64,000 bases of DNA from an uncultured Pelagibacteraceae bacterium (GTDB lineage Bacteria > Pseudomonadota > Alphaproteobacteria > Pelagibacterales > Pelagibacteraceae), in assembly GCA_902618485.1 (NCBI GenBank), contig CACNAR010000004.1, positions 1 through 64,000 of the forward strand. Reading direction: 5' to 3'. The notes under the pieces are model-generated. The model did no database searches. It was not told the DNA's origin and saw only the letters and a program-made list of their open reading frames with translations. The translations under genes were made by a program, and so were the position numbers. Positions 57,775 through 63,658 of the stretch are shown in pieces. Position 1 is the stretch's first letter; every line of letters starts with the position of its first letter.

Positions 57775-57927
57775 GTATTATAATTAGGTGCCACTTCTAG
57801 CTAGATAAACATTAAAACTGCTAATAAATTTTAAGAATTGCAAAATATGCAAATTAAAAGGATTTTCAGATATTAAAAATTGCAAATAAAATACTAAAAT
57901 TGCAACAGTTTTGCAGTGTAATTGCAA
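57769..57927. repeat. Cluster of TTGCAA hexamers
   Basis: The palindromic hexamer TTGCAA occurs exactly at 57769-57774, 57838-57843, 57880-57885, 57900-57905 and 57922-57927, with near matches ATGCAA at 57847 and TTGCAG at 57911. Two neighbouring units form an inverted repeat TTGCA-AAATA-TGCAA. The copies fill the divergent recA / 57951 intergenic region and look like an array of protein-binding sites. One copy doubles as the recA -35 element. Confidence 0.5.
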
Positions 57928-57938
57928 GATTAATGATT

Positions 57939-57958
57939 ATATTCATACGCATGAATAT
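57939..57958. promoter_or_regulatory. Perfect inverted repeat over the start codon of the 57951 gene
   Basis: Arms ATATTCAT and ATGAATAT (8 bp each) flank ACGC, and the second arm begins exactly at the chosen ATG. It may be an operator for the gene's own product or an RNA hairpin that hides the start codon. Confidence 0.6.
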
Positions 57959-59120
57959 GAAGCAACCAAACGTTAAACAAATTGAGGCGATAATAAATGA
58001 TTTGGAAATAAAACCAAATTATATCTCATCATATTTTATTGAGTGTGGAATGTATTCTTCAAAAGAAAGAAAAGTTAAAGGAAAGGATGAATTTAAAAAA
58101 GAGAAAATTGTTCCAATAGCTGACAGAACTTTTTCTGACATTTTAAAAGGTAAGGAGATTAAAGAGAAAAGTCTAAAAGCTCTAGCTGAACTATTTTCAA
58201 ATTTATATAAAAAAAATGGTAAAAATAAAATAATTTCATTAAGTGATATTTCTATTGAAGGAGAGGGCCCCCTTAAAAACAATCTAAGAATAGTAAATAA
58301 TTATAATGAGTTGATAAACGATCGTCATAGTATTTATAGAATACCTTTTTTTAATTTTGACATAAATGATGAGACAGAACCAAAAGTAAACAAATTACTT
58401 GAATTAATAGATGAACTATACGATTTTTTTAGTCCATCAAGATTAAATATGGACGAAAATAGATATAATTTATCACAATATTCAAATGAATTAAAAAAAA
58501 TCTCAGAAATTAATAGTTGTTTAAATTTTCTATCAGAAAAGAAAATTTATTTATATAGTGGTGTTATTAAAAATATTCCAATAATTAATACTTTATCAAA
58601 TAGAAGAACAGAACAAACAAGTAATCCCGATTTTCCTGAATTTGAAGTCTTTGCAGATGTCAGTGTAGAATTAAATAAAACTGACTTTAATATTTATTAT
58701 TTTACAAATTACAAGATGGGAAATTATATTGAAGCAGTTTATAAAACAAAATTTAATTATTCTCAGCTGGAAAAAGAAATTAAGAAAAACCCATTTAAAA
58801 AAACTTATAAATTAAGTAATGATGATAAAGAGACCATTGATAATTTTTACGAAAAGGCTGATATGGATTGTGCTGTATTTTATGCAGATATCTTTCTTAA
58901 AAAATTTAATCATACAGGACTGCTTCCTTTCAATTTTGAAAGGGACAAAATTGAATTCGTTTCCCAAAAAAATGATTACAAATATCTTTCTTATAAAAAA
59001 GGCGACGATCCGATGTTTGATCAGTATTTAGAAGAAAATAATTTAACATATGAAGAAGCTATGGAACGAGCTGAAGATCAATACGCTGAAATGTATACAA
59101 ACTTTATGAGGGGAAAATAA
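57951..59120 (+). CDS. Unrecognised 389-aa protein with possible N-terminal HTH
   Basis: I recognise no family for this protein. A helix-rich N-terminal region (about residues 5-70) ends in TFSDILKGKEIKEKSLKALAELF, which resembles the last helices of a Cro/CI-type HTH domain, weakly. The middle is Asn/Lys-rich and the C-terminus acidic (YEEAMERAEDQYAEMY). No signal peptide or membrane segment is seen. I use ATG 57951, which falls in an 8-bp-arm inverted repeat; ATG 57957, ATG 57933 and TTG 57900 are also in frame. No Shine-Dalgarno was seen. Upstream TTGCAA repeats suggest regulation. It may be an accessory-region regulator or a phage-related protein. Confidence 0.65.
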   Translation: MNMKQPNVKQIEAIINDLEIKPNYISSYFIECGMYSSKERKVKGKDEFKKEKIVPIADRTFSDILKGKEIKEKSLKALAELFSNLYKKNGKNKIISLSDISIEGEGPLKNNLRIVNNYNELINDRHSIYRIPFFNFDINDETEPKVNKLLELIDELYDFFSPSRLNMDENRYNLSQYSNELKKISEINSCLNFLSEKKIYLYSGVIKNIPIINTLSNRRTEQTSNPDFPEFEVFADVSVELNKTDFNIYYFTNYKMGNYIEAVYKTKFNYSQLEKEIKKNPFKKTYKLSNDDKETIDNFYEKADMDCAVFYADIFLKKFNHTGLLPFNFERDKIEFVSQKNDYKYLSYKKGDDPMFDQYLEENNLTYEEAMERAEDQYAEMYTNFMRGK

Positions 59121-59128
59121 AATTTATG

Positions 59129-59213
59129 AATTACGGTCAAAAAATAAATTAGGCTTGTGCGTTTTTCACGACCGAATTAGATTGTAACAACAAAGATTTA
59201 ATTATCTTACAAT
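59129..59213 (+). other. Two consecutive inverted repeats in the leader of the 59255 gene
   Basis: First, AATTACGGTC (59129-59138) and GACCGAATT (59170-59178) pair with one bulged A over a 31-base loop. Second, ATTGTAA (59181-59187) and TTACAAT (59207-59213) pair over 19 bases. Together they occupy most of the 134-base gap before the 107-aa gene and suggest a structured mRNA leader or a recombination or binding site. Confidence 0.45.
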
Positions 59214-59254
59214 TCTAGAAAAAGCAAGTCCAAATAAAAAAGGAGAGTCAAAAA

Positions 59255-59578
59255 ATGACTTTACTTAACAGGAAGGGTGTGTCCGCAACAAACGGACACG
59301 CCAACAAAATAGATGATAATGGTGATCTCGTATTCACTCGTTCATTTATTACAGACGAAACGGATCTTGACGATCCACACTTTAGAAGCACAAAAATGTG
59401 CTACTTCTTAGATCAGGCTTACGAGAAGTTATTGGAGTTAAATGGTGATGAATATGCTGATTATGCATTACCAGTTGATAAACCAATAATCACGCCTTTT
59501 CTTAATAATGACAGCTTATGCCCACAAGTTGTTGTTACTTTTATAACAACACTACCAGGCAGAAAGGTGGTCCATTAA
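59255..59578 (+). CDS. Unknown 107-aa acidic protein, first of a coupled pair
   Basis: A small soluble acidic protein without recognisable family. Its Asp/Glu-rich centre (TDETDLDDPH, ELNGDEYADY) suggests a protein- or DNA-mimic-like surface, but that is a guess. A strong ribosome-binding site (AGGAG, 59241-59245) supports the start. Its codon use, with more GC than the neighbourhood, suggests horizontal origin. A 10-bp stem hairpin lies within its first codons (59276-59302). Its TAA overlaps the next gene's ATG by one base, indicating translational coupling to the GIY-YIG-like protein. Confidence 0.75.
   Translation: MTLLNRKGVSATNGHANKIDDNGDLVFTRSFITDETDLDDPHFRSTKMCYFLDQAYEKLLELNGDEYADYALPVDKPIITPFLNNDSLCPQVVVTFITTLPGRKVVH
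59276..59302 (+). other. Strong hairpin inside the 5' coding region of the 59255 gene
   Basis: GGTGTGTCCG (59276-59285) pairs with CGGACACGCC (59293-59302), ten pairs including one G-U, around the loop CAACAAA. It lies 21 bases after the ATG. Such a GC-rich stem is rare in this AT-rich sequence and could slow or regulate translation. Confidence 0.6.
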
Positions 59579-60273
59579 TGACTGAAGTGGTTAAAACTAA
59601 ACTTAGAAGATTGAGGCGTATGTCTCATTTTCTATTAGATCGACCATCAATAACAATAAGAAGCACCGGTATATACTTTAGTGCAAGCGCAGTCGATGAG
59701 CTTGATATAAATAAATACCAAAATTGCATCTTATCAGTTGAGGATGGTATCGATATTCAGGAAGCCTTGAGGGTCTATGTTGAATTTAACAATGACCCTG
59801 TCAGTGATGAGAACTGCCCCATAAGAATGCATAAAGCTAATGGGTGCATGGTTTCAGCTACGAGTACAATCTTTAATCAGATACCGAGAGCGAAACTACT
59901 GGCCAGCAAAAAGAAGAGTGAAAGACGTATTTTCTTAGAAAAAGATAATACAATAAATACTTGGTATTTTCCTCTTGCACCTCAGTTTGAGACCAGAACT
60001 CGAAAAGTAGACAATCTTCCTGAGGTTAAATGTATCTATCAGCTTGTATTTCGCGAGAACATACAAAGGATAGGTGAAACTGGAAACTTACATCGAAGAT
60101 GCAAAGAATATCAAAGGGATAACATTCCTTTTGATGAGGTAAGGTATTCTTTAATGAATAATCTTTCAGATGATGAAAGAAAATCATGGGAAACATACCA
60201 TTTGCAAAAATATCTGAGAGATGTAGGTCAGCTTCCCCCTTACAACTATCAAAACGGGAGAAGCACCAACTAA
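59578..60273 (+). CDS. Protein with C-terminal GIY-YIG-like nuclease domain
   Basis: A 231-residue protein. An unrecognised N-terminal region (1-145) is rich in Arg and Lys near its start (TKLRRLRRMSHF). The C-terminal 80 residues fit the GIY-YIG fold: CIYQLVF replaces the GIY strand, then RIGETGNLHRRCKEY (YIG-like strand plus the catalytic Arg174), Glu205 in WETYHLQ, and a late Asn in PPYNY. The first Tyr is kept, while the YIG Tyr is Arg. ATG 59578 overlaps the upstream gene's stop in TAATG, and an in-frame upstream extension to 59518 is unlikely. No integrase or methylase is adjacent. Phage, homing or restriction-like roles are possible. Confidence 0.7.
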   Translation: MTEVVKTKLRRLRRMSHFLLDRPSITIRSTGIYFSASAVDELDINKYQNCILSVEDGIDIQEALRVYVEFNNDPVSDENCPIRMHKANGCMVSATSTIFNQIPRAKLLASKKKSERRIFLEKDNTINTWYFPLAPQFETRTRKVDNLPEVKCIYQLVFRENIQRIGETGNLHRRCKEYQRDNIPFDEVRYSLMNNLSDDERKSWETYHLQKYLRDVGQLPPYNYQNGRSTN

Positions 60274-60279
60274 ACATGC

Positions 60280-60307
60280 TGGAGGGGGAAGCGCGCAAAC
60301 CCCTCCA
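60280..60307 (+). other. GC-rich hairpin between GIY-YIG gene and small DUF4177-like gene
   Basis: TGGAGGGG (60280-60287) pairs perfectly with CCCCTCCA (60300-60307) around a 12-base loop containing GCGCGC. It starts seven bases after the upstream stop and is followed by an A-run, not a T-run, so it is not a canonical terminator. The A-run leads directly into the AAGGAA ribosome site of the next gene. Confidence 0.55.
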
Positions 60308-60322
60308 AAAAAAGGAAATAAA

Positions 60323-60523
60323 ATGCAAAATTATACTTATTCAGTTTTTGATATAGATAGAGTTGGAATGCCTGAAGATGAATTTTTGAATAAAATGGCT
60401 CATGAAGGTTGGGATTTATTTTTAATCAATAATGAACCGCAAAATGAATATCCAGGAACAATAGTAAAGTTTTATTTTAGAAAGAAAAAATTAAGCTTTC
60501 TAGAGCAGTTCTTTGATTTTTAA
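60323..60523 (+). CDS. Small DUF4177-like protein
   Basis: A 66-residue protein starting YTYSVFDIDRVG, with NKMAHEGWDLFLINN in the middle and FYFRKKK near the end. This follows the pattern of DUF4177: a beta strand, then LN-x-x-GxEGW, then a final YFRK/YIFK strand. A ribosome-binding site (AAGGAA, 60313-60318) precedes the ATG. Function of the family is unknown; these small proteins are often in accessory or phage-linked regions. It is convergent with the TolC-family gene, seven bases away. Confidence 0.65.
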   Translation: MQNYTYSVFDIDRVGMPEDEFLNKMAHEGWDLFLINNEPQNEYPGTIVKFYFRKKKLSFLEQFFDF

Positions 60524-60530
60524 ATAATTG

Positions 60531-61829
60531 TTAATTAATCTTTAAATATTCACTATTAAGCAAGCCAATAGATTTAAGCAAATTAAACTGAGAAAGAATA
60601 AAGTTTCTCTCAGAATCGGCTAAAGAAATTTGAGCATTCAATAAAAGAGAATTAGATTGAATAACTTCAAGAGTAGTTCTGCCAGAAGAACCGCTATTAT
60701 ATTCTGCTGTAATACCTTCATTAGCAATTTCTGCTGCTCTTACTTGCAATTGAACAGAGTTAAGTAAACTTTTATTTGATTGAAAGTTTGACCATGCGCT
60801 TGCTACATTAGTTTGATTTTGTTTAATCTCACTATCTAAAGTTAAACGTGATCTATTTTCTATATTCTTATTTTTATTTAAAGATGCCAGATTTTTTCCA
60901 CCTGAATAAAATGGCCAAGTAACAGTTGCTTTTAAAGTTTCTTTATCTCTCTCATCGTAAGTAGCACTTAAGTCGTCTGAATAGGATTTTTCTAAAGATA
61001 ATTTTGCAGTTGGTACTAATTCTGATCTTGCAATCGATGTATCTTTTTTCGATTGTTCATATTCCATTTCAGCAATAATTAAATCTGGATTACTTTTTTT
61101 AGATTGTTCAATAGCTGAATTTAAACTGCCTGGTATTTGGTAACTCATTATTGAACTTTTATCTAATGACTGAGCATTACCTAAAGGTCCAATAATATTT
61201 TCATAATTCAACTTGCTAGTTAAAAGGTCACTTTGTGCTTGAATGAAACTTGCCTCAGCACCAGCTAATGATGACTCTGATTGTGAAACATCCGATAAAC
61301 TAATTTGACCTCTTTCAAGTCTAATTCTATCAGTTTCAACTTGTCTACTTAGAAGCTCAACGTTAGCTCTATTAATCTCTAATTTTTCTTTTGCTGAAAT
61401 TAATCCAGTATATGCTGCTACAGTTTTATATAAAATATCTTGCTCTTTTTTTAAAAGTTTCGCTTTCGCTAAGTTGATACCAATTTTACTTTTTGACAAA
61501 TCAGCGCCTCTACCAAAATCAAATAATGTTTGAGTAACTGAAATAGATTTAGTCTTTGTATCTACATCAGTAATTGAAGCATTCGACCCATTTCTATTGG
61601 TTAATTTGTCAGTCTCATCTTGGCTTTTTGATCCCTCTAAAGTAATAGTTGGAAAATATGAACTCATTGAAATTTTGAGCTCTTGTTCTGAAATACTGAT
61701 ATTTTCTCTTTCAGCATTTAATTCAGAATTATTTTTATAAGCTTTTTTTAAAGCTGCAGTAAATGTTTCAGCATTTAAATTAGAAATTATAATTAGATTA
61801 CTAAGAATGATAATTAAAAATTTTTTCAT
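60531..61829 (-). CDS. tolC: TolC-family outer membrane channel protein
   Basis: A 432-residue outer-membrane efflux protein. A signal peptide (1 to about 20, ending NLNA) is followed by two related repeat halves of long helices: AYKNNSELNAERENI opens the first and SLNSAIEQSKKSNPDLIIAE the second. The DFGRGAD and FYSGGKN segments are the hairpin turns typical of TolC. It exports with RND or type I partners; none is adjacent. It overlaps the kinase gene by four bases. Confidence 0.88.
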   Translation of the reverse strand: MKKFLIIILSNLIIISNLNAETFTAALKKAYKNNSELNAERENISISEQELKISMSSYFPTITLEGSKSQDETDKLTNRNGSNASITDVDTKTKSISVTQTLFDFGRGADLSKSKIGINLAKAKLLKKEQDILYKTVAAYTGLISAKEKLEINRANVELLSRQVETDRIRLERGQISLSDVSQSESSLAGAEASFIQAQSDLLTSKLNYENIIGPLGNAQSLDKSSIMSYQIPGSLNSAIEQSKKSNPDLIIAEMEYEQSKKDTSIARSELVPTAKLSLEKSYSDDLSATYDERDKETLKATVTWPFYSGGKNLASLNKNKNIENRSRLTLDSEIKQNQTNVASAWSNFQSNKSLLNSVQLQVRAAEIANEGITAEYNSGSSGRTTLEVIQSNSLLLNAQISLADSERNFILSQFNLLKSIGLLNSEYLKIN

Positions 61830-62755
61830 TTGTTTCTATATAATGCAGATTTGATCTGATGGTTACTATTTAAATTGAATATAATTGATGCATATTTAGG
61901 CATATTCTTGAACATATTTTGCGTAATTCTTTGATACGTCTGCATAAAATTAATTACATCCTCTCTACTCATAATCTTTAAGTTTGATTTTACTTTACTT
62001 TTTACCCAAAGTTTTCTCTCTTGTTTTAATCTCCATTTTTGGAGCAAACTGAAATTTTTTGCTTTTAAATAAATTAAACAATTCAATTGGGAATATAATT
62101 TTTTATATTTTGATTTCAATTGGTCGTTAACATATTTTCTCCAGATCTGTTTTTGATCCTTTGCCTTCTCCATTGAATTGATTGTTTTCTTTAATGAGCT
62201 ATTTTTTTCAGATTTCGCTCCGACACACCATCCCTCAAATATAATTACATCTGGTCTGTCCTTTAAATCGTACCAGTATTTTTTATTAAATCTGTCATCT
62301 ATGGCTTTATTAAATGTTGGTAATTTTAGTCTTTTAAATTTATTGCTTTTTGCTTTTTTAAAGAAATTTAAAATCATATCAATGTCATGAGTTCCTGGAA
62401 CTCCTCTTGTTAAAAGCATAGAATGAACTCTTTTTGATAAATTTTTACGTTCTTTTCTTGTTTTATAAAAGTCATCTATTGAAATTCTAAAAACATTTAA
62501 TTTAAAGTATTTTGTTAAGATAATTCTTATTAAAGAACTAATTGTAGTTTTACCTGTTCCTTGACCCCCTGCTAAACCCACAAAATAAGGTTTTTTCTTT
62601 TCGGCTTTTTTACTTATCCAAAAACATAATGGAATTAAGAACAATTTAATCATTCTTTCTTTATTCTTAAATTTGTCAGCTTTTGTCTCTTGAGATTTGA
62701 TAAACTTTAGACAGTCTTTTTTTACCTTACCAAAGCATAAGCTAAATTGTTGCAT
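61826..62755 (-). CDS. P-loop kinase, D-glycerate 3-kinase-like
   Basis: A 309-residue P-loop kinase. Walker A GGQGTGKTT lies at residues 63-71, then ISIDDFY, TRGVPGTHD and FEGWCVGA, which match the plant/yeast glycerate kinase-like group (GLYK/Tda10) and relatives of uridine kinase. Such enzymes phosphorylate D-glycerate to 3-phosphoglycerate, connecting glyoxylate or serine breakdown to glycolysis. The substrate is inferred from family only. It lies five bases after the GFA gene and overlaps tolC. Confidence 0.75.
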   Translation of the reverse strand: MQQFSLCFGKVKKDCLKFIKSQETKADKFKNKERMIKLFLIPLCFWISKKAEKKKPYFVGLAGGQGTGKTTISSLIRIILTKYFKLNVFRISIDDFYKTRKERKNLSKRVHSMLLTRGVPGTHDIDMILNFFKKAKSNKFKRLKLPTFNKAIDDRFNKKYWYDLKDRPDVIIFEGWCVGAKSEKNSSLKKTINSMEKAKDQKQIWRKYVNDQLKSKYKKLYSQLNCLIYLKAKNFSLLQKWRLKQERKLWVKSKVKSNLKIMSREDVINFMQTYQRITQNMFKNMPKYASIIFNLNSNHQIKSALYRNK

Positions 62756-62760
62756 GAAAA

Positions 62761-63135
62761 TTATTTTTTATCTAATGGGTGATTTTGACCATCGTTTACC
62801 GTAACATCCTTCATTTCAAAAGTGTTTATTTCATCAATACATCCAACATTAAATCCTGTCATAGCTGGATTAATTCTTGGATTATGATGAGTATAAATTC
62901 CACACTCAGAACAAAAATAATGTTTAGCAACTTTTGAATGGAACTGATAGAGTTTTAATTTACCTTCACCTTTAGTAATTTTAAAATCCTCATTTTTTAC
63001 CATCGACATGATTGCACCTTTTCTTTTACAAATAGAACAATTACATTTTATTACTTTAGCTAAATCTCCGTCTAAATTTATTTCTGCTTCAACAGCTCCA
63101 CAATGGCATACAAGTTTTTTCACTATTCTCCCCAT
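62761..63135 (-). CDS. GFA-family zinc protein (glutathione-dependent formaldehyde-activating-like)
   Basis: A 124-residue GFA/Mss4-like protein. Zinc-binding cysteines are seen as VCHCGAVEA, IKCNCSICKRKG and FCSECGIYT, with the following GFNVGCID. The founding member was linked to glutathione adducts of formaldehyde; many members have other or unknown functions. It overlaps the cupin gene by 13 bases. Glutathione is made by gshA/gshB here, and C1 metabolism is prominent, so a formaldehyde-linked role is possible but unproven. Confidence 0.8.
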   Translation of the reverse strand: MGRIVKKLVCHCGAVEAEINLDGDLAKVIKCNCSICKRKGAIMSMVKNEDFKITKGEGKLKLYQFHSKVAKHYFCSECGIYTHHNPRINPAMTGFNVGCIDEINTFEMKDVTVNDGQNHPLDKK

Positions 63136-63473
63136 TTTCCATGAAACTCATAAACTACCGCAGGTTTATCACCTACCACCCAGCCATCATGACCTGGTTC
63201 AATTGAATATGCATCGCCAGCTTTATAAGTTAATTCAGTTCCATCATCATGTTTTGCGCAAACTGCTCCTGAAACAATTACACCTAGATGTTTTGCTTTA
63301 CAGCTATCTGTGCCTACTGTTGGTTTGATATCTTGTGACCATTTCCAACCTGGTTGTAAAACTAATCTCATAACTCTTTGATCTCCTACTCTCACAATAT
63401 CTATTTTGGCATTTTTAAAACTTGTGTTACTTTCGTCTGGATTATCAAAAGTTTTGACTTCAATTGAGCTCAT
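63123..63473 (-). CDS. Cupin-domain protein
   Basis: A 116-residue single-domain cupin. The first cupin motif region is around LQPGWKWSQDIKP and CKAKHLGVIVSG, and the second around AGDAYSIEPGHDGWVVGD. The usual His-x-His metal ligands are only partly present (HLG, GHDGW), so metal use is uncertain. Small cupins of this type include sensors and sugar or amino-acid dioxygenase-like folds. It is the first gene of the cupin-GFA-kinase-tolC run, with a GGAG-like ribosome site just before the ATG. Confidence 0.7.
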   Translation of the reverse strand: MSSIEVKTFDNPDESNTSFKNAKIDIVRVGDQRVMRLVLQPGWKWSQDIKPTVGTDSCKAKHLGVIVSGAVCAKHDDGTELTYKAGDAYSIEPGHDGWVVGDKPAVVYEFHGKWGE

Positions 63474-63552
63474 TTTTTTTCTCCTTTTTATAATTAAATC
63501 AGAATTTAAAACTATCCTTGGTTGAAGTTATCCACAAGCATACAAAATATAG

Positions 63553-63587
63553 TTTTGATGTTCACGTTTTGATTCACTTTTGATTCA
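63553..63587 (+). repeat. Short direct repeats upstream of umuD
   Basis: TTTTGATTCA occurs at 63567-63576 and 63578-63587, an 11-base period. A related TTTTGATGTTCAC occurs at 63553. They lie upstream of the umuD promoter and might be an additional protein-binding site; the AT-rich setting makes chance a serious alternative. Confidence 0.35.
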
Positions 63588-63611
63588 ATTACAGACTCAA
63601 AATACAACCTC

Positions 63612-63640
63612 TTGCGTGCATTGTATAAATGGGCTATAAA
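63612..63640 (+). promoter_or_regulatory. umuD promoter
   Basis: TTGCGT (63612-63617) and TATAAA (63635-63640) are separated by 17 bases, a good sigma-70-type promoter. Transcription should start near 63647, only about 12 bases before the ATG and within the SOS box. Confidence 0.65.
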
Positions 63641-63643
63641 TTA

Positions 63644-63658
63644 GAACAAAACAAGAAC
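63644..63658 (+). promoter_or_regulatory. SOS (LexA) box upstream of umuD
   Basis: GAAC-AAAACAA-GAAC matches the alphaproteobacterial LexA operator GAAC-N7-GAAC exactly. It sits on the predicted transcription start and touches the umuD ATG at 63659, so LexA bound here should block initiation. Confidence 0.8.

Noticed and set aside
57769-57927. TTGCAA array as a CRISPR or DnaA-box origin
   Set aside because: Units are six bases with irregular spacing and no conserved spacers; they do not match the DnaA box TTATNCACA.
57900-57950. TTG start at 57900 for the 389-aa protein
   Set aside because: It would begin inside a TTGCAA repeat and add 17 hydrophobic residues of unclear value; ATG at 57951 is preferred, although 57933 and 57957 remain possible.
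59121-59254. tmRNA, 4.5S RNA or tRNA in the leader before the 107-aa gene
   Set aside because: Inverted repeats are present but no acceptor stem, CCA end, tag frame or SRP tetraloop was recognised.
60280-60307. Rho-independent terminator after the GIY-YIG gene
   Set aside because: Stem is strong but followed by A residues, not T; it was kept only as an unassigned hairpin.
63008-63328. 106-codon open frame on the plus strand across the GFA and cupin genes
   Set aside because: His/Leu-rich low-complexity product is typical of antisense reading of conserved genes; the minus-strand genes are well supported.
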